Assembly: GCF_039555335.1 (NCBI RefSeq)
Contig: NC_092635.1
Span: forward strand, 53,821,755 to 53,885,754
Source of the DNA: Amphiura filiformis
Taxonomy: Eukaryota; Echinodermata; Ophiuroidea; Amphilepidida; Amphiuridae
DNA: 64,000 bases
Reading direction: 5' to 3'
Shown: piece by piece, positions 26,001 through 36,020 of the stretch
Numbering within the stretch: position 1 is the first letter of the stretch
Layout of the letters: every line of letters begins with the position of its first letter
Program-made: the position numbers and the translations under genes
The notes under the pieces: generated by a model
What the model was told of the DNA's origin: nothing
The model's input: the letters and a program-made list of their open reading frames with translations, nothing else
The model's database searches: none

Positions 26001-29000
26001 GGGTAACAGCTCTGTAGTTTGCTGGGTCCAGTTTGTTGCCCTTTTTTGTACACGGGGGTTATTAGACCTCAACTCCAGTCTTCGGGGATTTTTCCTTCAG
26101 CACAGGCTGTGTTGCCGATCTTCAACAACATTTGCTTCAACATGGGTTCTCCTGCTTTCAACACTTCTGCTGAGAACTTATCCCAACCACACGCTTTGTT
26201 GTTTTTAAGCTTCTTGATGGCCTCTCCAACTTCATCTATGGAAAAGGGCAAACTTGTCGTAGCGGGGTTGAAGTTAAGTATAATAGCTGGAGTTAAGTAT
26301 ATTACAGTCTCTGGGGAATTCCGTATTCAGAGGTTTACTGGAGTATTCCTCCCAGCACTTCATTACTTCCTCTGGGGCTGTTTTCAGTGAACCATGTTTG
26401 TCTTTGGCTGCAGATTAAACTTTGGCTTTATCACCTGCTAGTTTTGTGACTTTCTTGAAGAGATCATGTTCTTTGCATGGGCTTCTTCTATTTCTTGAAC
26501 GTCTTTTTCCAAGAAGTTTTTCTTTTCCACTGCTTTACTTGATATTTGACCCCTTTGTTCAGCTTCCGATAGCAGTTCTTGTTTGGAGCTGAGGGGTTGT
26601 TTAACATCAAGATTCTTGCTTTTCTTCTCAAGTGGCACATTTTCCTGTCTTCTTCAGGCAATCCATTCACTTGGCGAGCCCTCCTAATACCAACTGATTC
26701 TTCAGTAATTTTGTTTGTGGTGTCTCTGAACTTAGCCCACAGTTCTTCTACATCAGTATCCTCCAGTTGAAGCAGGGGTTCAAAAGTACCACCAATCTTG
26801 GCTCTGAACTCTTCTGCAGTCAGGGGTTGGTAAGTCTACTGACGTCATAGCTTTTTGGAGTTGTTTTTAAGCGTTTGGTTCTGACTGGTGCTGAAACCAC
26901 TTTAGCGATCACTAGATTGTGATCTGAGCCCACATCAGCTGAGCAGTATGATCTGGATAGCGCTTAGTTTCTCCTGTTGAGTTATGATGAAGTCAATCAT
27001 ATTTTTGTATTTCCCACAAGGTGATGTCCATGTTACCTTTCTACAGGCTTTATGCTGGAAGTGGGTGTTACTTGTCAGCTTGTGGAGCATACAGAATTCC
27101 AACAGTTTCTCCCCTCTGCTGTTGATCTTACCAATACCATACTTACAATTGCGGGGGTCTATGCTTTACTGTCAGAGCCTATTTTGACGTTGAAATCCCC
27201 CCAACAGGATAAGTTTCTCCTTCTTATTGACTTTCTGAAGGTGGTGTTGTAGCCCATCATAAAATTCATCACTCTCTGAATCGCTGTGTGTAGAGGTGCG
27301 GCGTAAACATTAATGATGTTGAGTATTCCTTCCGTCATCTTGAACTTTGCTGTTAGGATTCTAGACGAGACAGGTTCATAACTGACACGGCATTTAACAT
27401 GTTTAAGAAGTGGCTGTGATATTAGAAGCCCAACACCTTCTCTTCCAATGCCATCTTTCCTACATGCTAGAAGGATGATGTATTCATCTTTGTTGATGAG
27501 TGTCTCTGTTTCTGTCAGGTGTGTTTCACAGAGGCCAAGGATGTCAAGACCAAATCTTCTAACCTCATCAAGGAGGATTTCCCAATGACCTTCCGTCCTA
27601 AACGTCCTGATATTCAAGGTTCCTACATCAATACCACTGGAGCTCCTTTTCTTTGTAGGTTCCTCTACAGCAGTCTTGGTTAGAGTTGGCTGTTTTGTCA
27701 TTATATTGGCTTATTTGTCATAGTGCGGCTCCTTGTATTTGAGGCCTGCTCAGCTGTGGCTTTTGTCACATTTTGTCAGGCTGTACCTGTTGAGATGGCA
27801 ACCAATCATCCGGCGGATTCTTAGCAACCCTGCCACTCTGTTGCTGACGAGCAGCCACCGGGACTCGGGGCCTTAACGGGGAGTCGACTTACATGGTAGG
27901 AGTGTTGACCTGCTTTACATACTGGGCCAATGACACGGCCAATGACTTCCCAGTCGGGTGAGTTGTTACATTACTTTATTTACATAGGAGCCTTAGATAT
28001 ACACGTAAGGGGTCCCTATGGGTTTGTTCGGGTTTTCCTTCCCGTAAGCAATATATTCTATAGCCTTCCAGACTGCTCCAGCAGCCTTTCAAGCCATAGG
28101 CAATCTGGGTAAAACCCGGCAATTTCAAAAGACTTGACCCACAAACGACGCTTAATATAGCACATTTCCAATAATGAGCAATGCTCTTTACATGTAACAA
28201 AAATAAATAAAACAAACTATATTGACCACAGCAATGCAGAAAAAGAGAAACAAATGAAATGAAAAACAACTAATACAAATGGGTTTTTAAACAGGCTTTA
28301 AATGCACTAACAGTTGGTGATGAGCGGATGGTTATAGGAAGGTCATTCCACAATGTGGGACCACAGACACTGAAAGTTCCATCGCCGAACCTGCTGTTGT
28401 ATTTCGGAGTCGCAAGACGGTTTACATCCAGAGCTGAGCGGAGACCTTGTCTCAATGGTTTGTGAATTAGATGCTATTTGTGAGGTAGTCAGGACCCAGG
28501 TTGTGAACAGTCTTGAAAACATAGGGCCCTACAGGAGAACTTTGAAAATGATGTGTTTGTTAACGGGCAACCAGTGAAGTGTGTCTAAAAGATTGAAGCT
28601 GAGTGGCGACGCGGGAGTTGGAAAATTATGCGAGCAGCTTTGTATTGCAAAGGCTGAAGGCGTGAAATGTCACCAGCCTTGCATCCAGTGAGCAGTGCAT
28701 TGGCGTAGTCCAATTTGGACAAAATAAGGGCTCTCATTGCACTGCTACAGGCATCTTGGTCAATGTAACGACGTATACGCGATATGTTCCACAAAATAAA
28801 GTTCAGAGACTTGCAAAGAGCAGTTATATGAGATGACATGGTCAATGAAGTGTCAAAGGATACGCCAAGGTTCCTGATGGATATAGATGGAACAATTTCA
28901 GTGACTCCAATGTACAATGTAGTGTCAGACAGACGAGTAAAGTTATGTGGTGATGCTGCAATGAAGATTCAGTTTTTGAATTGTTCAGTTTGAGCTTATT

Positions 29001-30108
29001 TAGTGTCATCCATGAATGAAACTCTTTGACACAAGATGATAGTTTAAACATAGCACATGCTGCATCACCAGGAATTTTGGGATTGAAGACAAGGTACGAG
29101 AATTGAACATCATCTGCGTATAATGTGATACATTATGCCGCAATGCCGAATGATGGTAGCGACATATTGGGAATAAGCAGTAAATGCAGTCCAAACACAT
29201 CCGACATCGACCCACTTGCATTAACTTGAAATTTACGATCAGTCATATACGACCTAAACCATTGAAGAGCTGTGCCTTTGATACCAAAGCGATGTTCAAA
29301 CCTATGAAACAGAATGTCATGATGTCAAAGGCAGCAGACAGATCTAGTAACAGATCAAGAAGGCAGCTTGATTATCATCCAGGGCACGTGCGATGTCATC
29401 TTTTACTTTGAACAGAGCAGTCCAGGCTCGGTAGTATGTTTGTGTTTGTACACAGACTGGGAGATTTCATCAAGATCGTACTGTTCAATGTGTTCATTAA
29501 ACTGGGTGATCATTGCCTTCTCGATTATCTTTCCAATAAAACTTATATTGGAAACTGGCCTGTAATTGTGAAGGTCGTTCCAATCAAGAGGTGGTTTTCT
29601 TAATTATGGGGGTTACAAAGGCTCTTTTCAGTTCTTATGGGAAAACACGAAGTTCAAGAGACTTATTTACAATATTACAACTTCGTGCAGCGCCATCCTA
29701 TTGTATCCGCCATATCTCGAAAAGGCTAATTGTAGTAAGATTTAGAATGGAAAACCTCTTCATGTAATTTACACGAAGTTAGTGTTAGGGTTAAGGTTAG
29801 GGTTAGTTTAGGGTTAGGATTAGGGTTATGATTACGGTTATGATTAGGGTTATGATTAGGATTAGGGTTAGGATTAGGATTAGAGTTAGGATCTATAATT
29901 GAAGACCGAATTAAAAAGTTTGCGTCTGACGTCCTGTCAAACAGACTAAAAATGCTGTACTGCGCAGGTCGGCAACCAATCACGCCGCGCCTTTGCCCTG
30001 AGGTCAGACGCAAAGTAGTCTTCAATTATATCTTACCAACAATGTATGTGATTCCAGCAAGAAGTGACGTAATCCATGTTAACTGCATTAGAGAACCGGG
30101 AAAATACG
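19824..30108 (-). CDS. Monocarboxylate transporter-like protein (SLC16/MFS), 5' partial, 4 exons
   Basis: Four exons join in frame, all at phase 1: 30108-30037, 24004-23864, 23083-22274 and 20029-19824, about 409 codons to a TAA stop. The protein is a major facilitator of the SLC16 (MCT) type, expected to move small organic acids across the plasma membrane. Family hallmarks seen: TWITSLLAGITYIVGPLG across the first junction (the usual 'tsWI.Sl..G...l.GPl' stretch), GVGLGLSYQP plus YFDRRLAQANGFVSAGSAIG in the large exon, a hydrophilic central loop, and six further hydrophobic segments. Missing is the N-terminal exon with the usual DGGWGWVV motif before TM1. I looked for it up to about 42 kb and did not find it. 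The 6-kb intron between the first two exons is filled with LINEs. Substrate cannot be inferred. It resembles the divergent orphan MCTs as much as the classical ones. Confidence 0.85.
20185..20673. mobile_element. Complete G-rich hAT-type MITE with perfect 8-bp duplication
   Basis: Ends AGGGGGGGGCACT... and ...AGTGCCCCCCGGC; CTGCACCC flanks it exactly at 20177-20184 and 20674-20681. The interior consists of many diverged tandem copies of 'tcacccaa(a/t)gaccccatattttt'. Lies in the intron between the last two exons of the MCT-like gene. Two half copies are at 6858-7012 and 9409-9595. Confidence 0.85.
20809..21112 (+). repeat. Direct duplication of ~140 bp
   Basis: 20809-20945 and 20974-21110 are near-identical (ctagttaacgtcgctgtgtg, gaataaccggccaatatt-like, acatgtcctaaatttttagc), separated by about 28 bp. 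Intronic. Confidence 0.8.
21651..21986. mobile_element. TTAA-type MITE, copy 1 (internally deleted)
   Basis: Right end (inverted) TTAAGGGCTCGGTCATTTTC, left end CTAAGGGCTCGGTTTT; the interior (aagtttacttcgaggactgt, gatatcagaaggacat) is shared with the element at 31815-32515. The TTAA at the right end and CTAA at the left suggest a mutated TTAA target, i.e. a piggyBac-type element. Confidence 0.7.
22274..23083 (-). CDS. MCT-like gene, main exon (TM4 to TM11)
   Basis: An 810-nt exon from acceptor CTCTTTGCAG to donor GTATATC. It opens with GVGLGLSYQPSYVILTCYF, then DRRLAQANGFVSAGSAIGMF, the MCT signature region. A polar loop (KIKNSKIVAIISEIWDF) separates the two six-helix halves. The C-terminal half includes LLKNCFFVLTLITFYLYGVY, GSLISRLTHGYIIDH (the GRL..G-like motif after TM8) and GSGIIIGSYLTG. 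Phase 1 both ends. It is the strongest single piece of evidence for the gene. Confidence 0.92.
23864..24004 (-). CDS. MCT-like gene, exon encoding FSIRQVVMVGAIV segment
   Basis: A 141-nt exon between acceptor TTCTTGATAG and donor GTAATG. It encodes PLGSALCKKFSIRQ, then VVMVGAIVTSTSFMAAS and WQLYVTFAVAG, i.e. the short cytoplasmic loop after TM2 ('...L...F..R...i.Gg') and TM3-TM4 of an MCT. Phase 1 at both ends. Open reading continues past both splice sites by chance. Confidence 0.85.
24071..24275 (+). repeat. Tandem duplication of ~101 bp in MCT-like intron
   Basis: Two head-to-tail copies of a unit starting attgtttcaagaattggagg, including ttatgtattcttagccccgg and accacaacccctagctacgt, differing by a few bases. 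No coding value; the open frame across it is chance read-through from the exon at 23864. Confidence 0.85.
24530..27900 (-). pseudogene. RTE-like LINE, nearly full length, inactivated
   Basis: Minus-strand order: GC-rich 5' leader (27700-27900), APE-type endonuclease (VGTLNIRTFRTEGHWEILLD, LGLCETHLTETET, CWGDFNVKIGSDS; 27159-27640), linker, RT start (IKKLKNNKACGWDKFSAEVL, 26200), RT core (GGFRSSRGTSDAVFAIRQIF, SLDFKAPFDTI, GDRQGCLLSPCLFNLYLE, IRYADDTTLM; 25483-25950) and C-terminal zone (RRRLKCAGHFFRMSQHRLPH, RPPGRPPTRWKDQIQRDLG, TDRTEWRRL; 24850-25140). Several frameshifts break it. A MITE (24621-24845) interrupts the last codons. It sits inside the big intron of the MCT-like gene, same strand. 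The RTE clade is my best guess from layout and size. Confidence 0.88.
24621..24845. mobile_element. PIF/Harbinger-type MITE with TAA duplication, nested in LINE
   Basis: AGGTCCGTTCATACTACTGC at the left and its inverted form (gtggtagtatgaatggacct) at the right; TAA at 24618-24620 and 24846-24848. A three-base TAA target and 225-bp size fit PIF/Harbinger MITEs. Removing it joins ...WRRL to TRQGSKGHNVLCR and a stop, a plausible LINE C-terminus. Confidence 0.8.
28180..29670 (-). pseudogene. CR1-like LINE, 5'-truncated, inactivated
   Basis: Minus-strand pieces: LFKVKDDIARALDDNQAAFL (29420), FEHRFGIKGTALQWF (29290), LNKLKLNNSKTE (28985), ISIRNLGVSFDTSLTMSSHI (28860), RRYIDQDACSSAMRALILSK then LDYANALLTG (28700), LQPLQYKAARIIFQLPRR (28640), and FGDGTFSVCGPTLWNDLPIT (28350). 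These are the palm, thumb and C-terminal hallmarks of CR1-type RT. Multiple frameshifts. Second LINE in the same MCT-like intron. Confidence 0.88.
29776..29900. repeat. Interstitial telomere-like tract
   Basis: About 125 bp of degenerate TTAGGG/TTAGGA-type hexamers (gttagggttaaggttagggt, ttagggttaggattagggtt). TTAGGG is the usual animal telomere repeat. The tract lies between a LINE relic and the 30037 exon of the MCT-like gene, within an intron. Confidence 0.85.
30037..30108 (-). CDS. MCT-like gene, exon encoding TWITSLLAG segment
   Basis: A 72-nt exon: acceptor ...ACGGACAG, then coding AYFPGSLMQLTWITSLLAG followed by ITYIVG, then donor GTAAGATA. The last G joins with GT from the next exon to give Gly, so the protein reads ...YIVG-PLGSALCKKF, exactly the MCT consensus around the second membrane segment. 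Both junctions are phase 1. The acceptor could lie a little further upstream; the donor side is firm. Confidence 0.75.
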
Positions 30109-30680
30109 CTGTCCGTATACATTTGACCATATATATATATAAGTACATGTATACGCAAAAGTACAGCGCTGGACGTCCGTAGCCCTCGGTGCTGGCAATA
30201 TAAACAATCAATGCCTTGATCACACCACGATGTACCTCATGTCATGTTATTGACCATTACGTAATCCTTTCTGGGAATCCTTTACATTGGAAATGGGAAG
30301 CATTTTCTTTTTTGTAGAGCTGGTGAATACTGTAAACTAGAGAATGAATTGATTAATTTATGGCCTTGTTAATATATGGGAATTGTTTATTTCTGGCAAT
30401 CTAGATGTAAAATTTAACCTTGCTCCCGGGCCTTGCTCTTGGAAGCAGGGCCGTTCCGATCATTAGGCCATATCACTTTTTGGTATGCTTTGGTGGAGCG
30501 CTTTGCCTAGGGCGGCAAAAATTGGAAGTATTAGGCCTACAGCAACCACTTTCTGTAATATAGGAGCCTAGTATAAATGCTGATGATATACATCAGCGTG
30601 GAAAGCAAGATCAGAATTGAAGACTAGGCCCTACTGACAACTAATAATTTGTAGTGCTAAATTCTGCGTTGCTTGTTTTA

Positions 30681-31351
30681 ATGGGGCTGTCATTTTCTTC
30701 AGAATGGGGTGGGTCATGAATATACTGGGGGGTCATAGAATTTTTAGACCAAAAAATAGGGGTGGGGGTTATAATTTTTTCACACCAAAATTAGGGGGGG
30801 TTAGACTGGATCCTTCAGTCTTTCAACAACTACGCACGGTCATCGGGTTGTACTGTTGGCGAATAAGGCAACGTGAAGGATTGTGGAAGGCGCCGCCATT
30901 AGAGGCCAGATGGATTCAGGCTAGGGGGGGTTATAGAATTATTTAAGGGCTGGTGACTCAACATTTTCGCGCGCTGCGCGGGCATTCTTTTAACTTACGA
31001 TCAAAATGTACGCACAATCTTTAGTGCTAATAATACAGGGATTTTTTTTCCTTTACACTTATGATCAAAATTTTAACGCTCTCTGCACACTTTCTTCGCA
31101 TTGAAGTTTTTGCCTCCTTCGCGCCTTAGTCGGGGCAATGAATAATTTGTTGTCAGCCTGTGTATAGGCGGAACGGGGGGGGGGTTGTCAGCCTGTGTAT
31201 AGGCGGAACGGGGGGGGGGGTCATAAAATTTTGACCTGAGATAGGGGGGGTCGTAAAAAAATTAGCCCGCGATAGGGGGGTCATAAAAAAATTACTCCGG
31301 TCAACGACATATTCATGACCCACCTCCTTCCGAAGAAAATGACATCCCCCT
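30681..31351. mobile_element. MITE with GGGGCTGTCATTTTCTTC termini
   Basis: ggggctgtcattttcttcag at the left; inverted cgaagaaaatgacatccccc at the right. The interior is G-rich (ggggggttataga-like) and contains a 34-bp tandem duplication (ttgtcagcctgtgtataggc, ggaacggggg) near 31150-31215. The plus-strand open frame inside is not a gene. Confidence 0.75.
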
Positions 31352-31384
31352 AATATAATCTATATATTGTATATAATATTTTGA

Positions 31385-31618
31385 TTGCCGTAAACCCACT
31401 TCAAGTCAATTTGGGTTGAGGTAGTTTGGTGTTTTCCTCATGTATTTCTTTTGCTGTACAAAATGTTTTACTTTTGACTTGTGCTTTTTAAGTCACCTTT
31501 GTATAATATTTGTGTAATTTGCTTTGTTTCCTTTAATATCATGTTTATGAACGCACCGCCGGATTGGCGTGTGCCACTGTTACAACAGTGTATGTTCTAA
31601 TAAATAAATAAATAAATA
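31385..31618 (+). repeat. LINE 3' tail ending in (AATA)n
   Basis: Segment ending in ggattggcgtgtgccactgt, ttctaataaataaataaata, a form typical of the 3' end of a non-LTR element with a simple-repeat tail. No ORF portion is present, so the insertion is strongly 5'-truncated. Confidence 0.55.
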
Positions 31619-31624
31619 TTTGAC

Positions 31625-33185
31625 ACCTTTGATATTTTCTCAAATAGTCTAATACTGGCCCTCAGGGTCCCAATACAGTATTATGAAATATAAGTTTCCA
31701 CCTGAGAGAATTCAAAATTTCTGGGAAGATATCTTTGAAGACTTTTGTAATAAGGGGAATATGGAGTGGGAAGAAATTCATATTCGGAATTTTATATGTA
31801 CTATTGAGACTCAGTTAAGGGGTGGGGTATGAACGTTTGGACAGTATTTATTGTGGGACATTAGAGCACATCAGACATATCGAATTGCATTCTGAATACG
31901 AAGAATGTCCTTCTGATATCAAATAATTTGGATTTTTTGAAATTCGCAATGTAATACACATTTTTATGTGTATGGCAAATCATTAAATGTGTATGGCAAA
32001 TCATTAAAATTGAAATTTTTGATATTTAACAGTACTCGAAATAAACTTTATAATCTGATGATTTATACTTGAAGTGTATGTAGGTGGGATGAAAAGCCGA
32101 CAATCAATTGAAAATTGTGACCTTTCGTATTGAAGATATGGATTTTTTTCCCAAAACACCAAAAAAAATTAGGTCTTTTTTGGTAAAAATTTATATCTTC
32201 AATATAAAAGGTCAAAATTTTCAATTAATCGTTGGCTTTTCCTCCCAGCTACATACACTTAAGAATATATCATTAGATTTACAAAATTTACTTCGAGGAC
32301 TGTTAATATATCAAAAATATGAAAAATATCAAATTTTAATAATTTGTCATAAAATTTGTATTATATCGTGAATTTCAAAAAATGAAAATTATTTGATATC
32401 AGAAAGACATTCTGCGTATTCAGAATGCAATTCGATATGTCTGATGTGCTCTCATGTCCCACAAAAAATACTGTCGAAACGCTTAAAACGCTCATTCCAG
32501 ATCTAGATCCCTTAAGATCTTTTTATTTTAAATTATTCCATAAGGCCATTGCTTTCAACAGCTTTCTCCACAAAATTGGGAGAAAAGATTCACCACTTTG
32601 TTTCTTTTGTGACAAATTTCCCGAAACTGTGGTTCATGTTTTTTTGTGAATGTGAAAAAGTTAAATTCATCTGGAATGATTTATTTAACCTGATAAATGA
32701 CAAACTTCATTTGGATATTCAATTTAATAGTCTTATGTTTGGTATTGCTAATGACAAATTTCTTTCCTTTTTAATATTATGCAGTAAATACTACATTTAC
32801 AGATGTAGATTTCAGGAAGTGAACCCTAATATTTTACTGCTTTGAAAAACTTTATTTTGATGAAACGTAAAGTGGAATATGACATTGCTTATAAAAAGGG
32901 TAAATTAGGTAATCATTTTAAAAAGTGGTGCTTTGGCCTTTGATGTATGTACATTGTAGGCCTACATGTTACAGTGTTATGCCATATACATGCATATAGA
33001 CTCTGTATGATCTGTATCTATCAGAACGGTAAACTGCATTATTTGTGCATGCTGCAGTACCGTATAATATGTATTTTTTTTATACTTTTGCAGCTGTTGT
33101 TGTGATTCTCTGTGATTTTTTTTGTTTTGTTTTCTCTAATAAAAACACAATGACAAAAAAATAAAAATAAATAAATAAATAAACA
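31625..33185 (+). pseudogene. L1-like LINE C-terminal fragment, split by a TTAA MITE
   Basis: Plus-strand KYKFPPERIQNFWEDIFEDF and WEEIHIRNFICTIETQL (31688-31815) continue after the MITE as RSFYFKLFHKAIAFNSFLHK, SPLCFFCDKFPETVVHVFL and CEKVKFIWNDLFNLI (32517-32720). This is the C-terminal zinc-finger-like region (C..C...ET..H.F..C) seen after L1-type reverse transcriptases. It ends with an AAATAAATA-rich tail (33150-33185). A frameshift lies at about 32647. Confidence 0.78.
31815..32515. mobile_element. TTAA-type (piggyBac-like) foldback MITE, copy 2
   Basis: TTAAGGG at both ends (31815-31821; inverted at 32509-32515) and long arms sharing gtgggacat(t/g)agagcaca, tcagacatatcgaattgcat and cttctgatatcaaataat. 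About 700 bp, nearly palindromic throughout. The target TTAA is duplicated, and removing one copy rejoins the host LINE frame (IETQL to RSFYF). Confidence 0.85.
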
Positions 33186-33260
33186 AATCAGCACACGCGT
33201 GACGCCACATCCGCTTTATTATTTTCCTGCGTAAACTGATGGTTATGTTGCTGAAAGTAC

Positions 33261-33772
33261 CAGGGTTGGCGCGATTTAAATCATTTGATTTAAATCATGA
33301 TTTAAATCACGATTTAAATCAAATGATTTTTTTTTAATCACTGATTTAAATCAACTTTTTCAGTTTTTACCATTTTTGATAAATTGAAGTTAATTTCTAT
33401 CTTCAATTGACTGTTTTACTTCATTTGTAATGCTTCTACACCTTTTGGATACAATTAAATACCTCTATGATGTCATTTTATCTATAGCTAAAAAATCATT
33501 TTCAAGGTGCAGAATTGTTTTCCCATGATTTAACCAAATTTTTGCATTGAGATTTTCACATCTAAAAATGTGTTTTGAATTTTTGTAAATACCTGATAGG
33601 ATTGTGCATATGTCTAACATTCCACTGGTCTCTTTTGACTTTATCATGGGGTATAGCAGTTCTTGGAATTAAAAAAATCAAAAAAATCGATTTAAATCAA
33701 AAAAATCCGATTTAAATCAAATAAATCGATTTTTTTTTATTTAAAAAAATAAATAAAAAATCGCCAACCCTG
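33261..33772. mobile_element. hAT-type MITE with perfect 8-bp duplication (CAGGGTTGGCG)
   Basis: CAGGGTTGGCG at the left, CGCCAACCCTG at the right; GAAAGTAC is exactly duplicated at 33253-33260 and 33773-33780. Both ends contain arrays of ATTTAAATCA-type repeats. 512 bp, non-coding. Confidence 0.9.
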
Positions 33773-34276
33773 GAAAGTACCGCACACCTCTGAACGATGG
33801 TCAACAATGGTCTATTGTTGTACAAGGCTCACTCAGTCATTTTAATGAGGCAATACAAACGATCGAATTTGATGTTGAAATGAGCGAAATTTTGAGTTAC
33901 ACCTTTTCAATGTAAAATTAATTTTCTCGGCCAAATGAAAAGCAATGATTTTCATTTTTTCAGTAAATGTCAGGAAAAACTGTCATGCTTGATACTGTAT
34001 TTTTTTTTCAAATCCTTGTGTTAAACTTAGGCGTGAAATTCAGTCATTAGTGTAAGATTTTCGATTTTGATAGGCTTCAACTCTGCCCGCGAGCCTTTTT
34101 TGGACCAACCTTTTAGCTTTTCAAAGTAATATAGTTTTTTCCCAACTTTCCAACGCACATCACCGAGAGCGATAGGCCTATATCATAGTTTTGTCAGAAT
34201 TTCCGTTTTGATTTCACCATTTTTTACTGCCGGCTGAAATTTTTTCAAAATCAATGCGTGAAATCTGAGGCCAGTA

Positions 34277-34815
34277 CTATAGACGAATCCAACGAGCCAA
34301 GTCATGGTCAGGATTTGGTCGGCCATCTTTGGTTTCCCGCTAGCACCAACCTGGGGTTTTGAGCGTCCAATTGTGCAAATAAAAGCCGCCTAACACCTGG
34401 AGAAGATGCAAAGACGAGGAGGGTTAATAGAATAATATATACAATAGAGGTAATCCTGTCGCATCTATTCATACATATTCCTTTTGTTCATCCATTTGTA
34501 CATCTATGAATAGATGCGACGGGATTACCTGCGGAATTATCTCTATTGTATTATTCTATTAACCCTCTCGACCTTCTCTAGGTGTAAGGCGGCTTTTATT
34601 TGCACAACTGTTGGAAGTGTATTGTGTTCTAAACTTAAATCATTCTTTTGTATACCTGTGTTTTCGCGGAAGGTGTAAAACGGGTGATAGAATGCAGTTT
34701 AAAATTTCCGCCAAGGCCGAATCATTTCACATTTTGGATGCATTGTAGCCGACGGGGACCCAACTAAAGGCTGCTAGTCAGGTGTAGGAATGCGTGTATT
34801 TGGATTCGTCTATAG
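34277..34815. mobile_element. Foldback element with CTATAGACGAATCC termini
   Basis: CTATAGACGAATCCAA at 34277 is inverted at 34815 (ggattcgtctatag). Inside, 34373-34475 and 34500-34612 form a second long inverted repeat (caaataaaagccgcctaaca, gggttaatagaataata). No coding capacity. The 33781-34276 stretch before it holds nothing I recognise. Confidence 0.75.
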
Positions 34816-35559
34816 CATTGTGAATCGATATCCCTGGGTGCCGTAGGAAGATTGTGGAAAACCGGCCTGGCTACGGTTGCCAGAACTTCAATATGTCAAA
34901 GAAATTCCCAGGCCTATGAGCGCTCCTATGACACTGATCATGTTAAACACGATGAAGATCTTTCATCACGTGAGTGATTAATTATTTGATCACCGTGATC
35001 ATCGGACCAATGTGTTGAAATTTGCTTCTCCTCAAAACAATTTTGTCCAACATTTGGTTAAAAAAATCAACAATATTACACGCAAGTGGGCAATATTTTA
35101 AACAAAACTTTCATTTACAAAACATAAATATTACGCTGTATGTTTTATCAAGCAAACTGTTTGGAACACACTTCCAAATAACCTCATCCCCAGATTGCAT
35201 CTACCGCACTAGATTTCGCACTAGATTTTCCAGGGATTTTGCTGTTTGTTTTTGTTGGTTTTTTTAAATAAGAAACCATGTTCATCGATGAAATTCCTGG
35301 TTCCTTGATCGACAAAGCACCTTTTTGGATTAATGCCACATCAAATCATGTCCCTCATCACCTGGATCATAGGCCTACTCTGCGATCGTAATAGCACCAT
35401 CTCTTCAAAAGAGTTTTTAGAAGACATAAAGGCTTTTTTTTTTTCAATTTCGTATTTCAAATTCCCGCTGTATATAACACTACTTTACTTGCATGTAATG
35501 CGTATTAGTAAACAGTAATAAAATCAAAATCAAAACCAAGCAAGTTGTGTTTTTACTTC

Positions 35560-36020
35560 TAAGCTGGGCATACTTTTAAGTAAAACAGGTGCGAAGTAAA
35601 TCTAGCAAGACCGAAATTAGAAGCATTTTGCAAAGTCAAGCCAAATAAGGGGCCCGCCGTAGCGGGCGCCCCAAAAACCATAGTCTATACGCTGGCGAAG
35701 TGACGTAGTTAATTGGATTAACTACCATAGCAATAGATGAATACAATCTTGACTATATCGCCCGCACTACAACGTTCATGTGGTACCGATGCATTGAACC
35801 ATAGATGTCACAGAAATGCTAATCACTTGCACCTGTAAGATTAGTCTCTTTGAAAAGAGCAGTATTGTATTCAATCTACTATATGATTGACGACAGGTGA
35901 TGAGTGCAACCAGGACCGGATTTACCCAGGAAAGTTGAAAAAGAAGGAGGGAGAACGGAATTATATCCTTGAGATAATCCCGTAGGTAATCCTGTCGCAC
36001 CTATTCATAGTCCTTTATTC
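35560..36020. repeat. Mosaic of dispersed repeat fragments
   Basis: 35590-35690 resembles the right end of the composite at 9260-9355 (gaagtaaatctag, gggcgccccaaaaa). 35720-35930 resembles the left and centre of the MITE at 43269-43606 (actaccatag, atagatgaatacaat, cacctgtaagattagt). Both are incomplete. 34816-35559 and 36021-37200 hold only AT-rich sequence plus a CpG-rich patch at 36770-36910. Confidence 0.5.

Noticed and set aside
25337..26017. 226-codon plus-strand open frame, one of the longest in the window
   Set aside because: It is the antisense shadow of the LINE reverse-transcriptase core on the minus strand.
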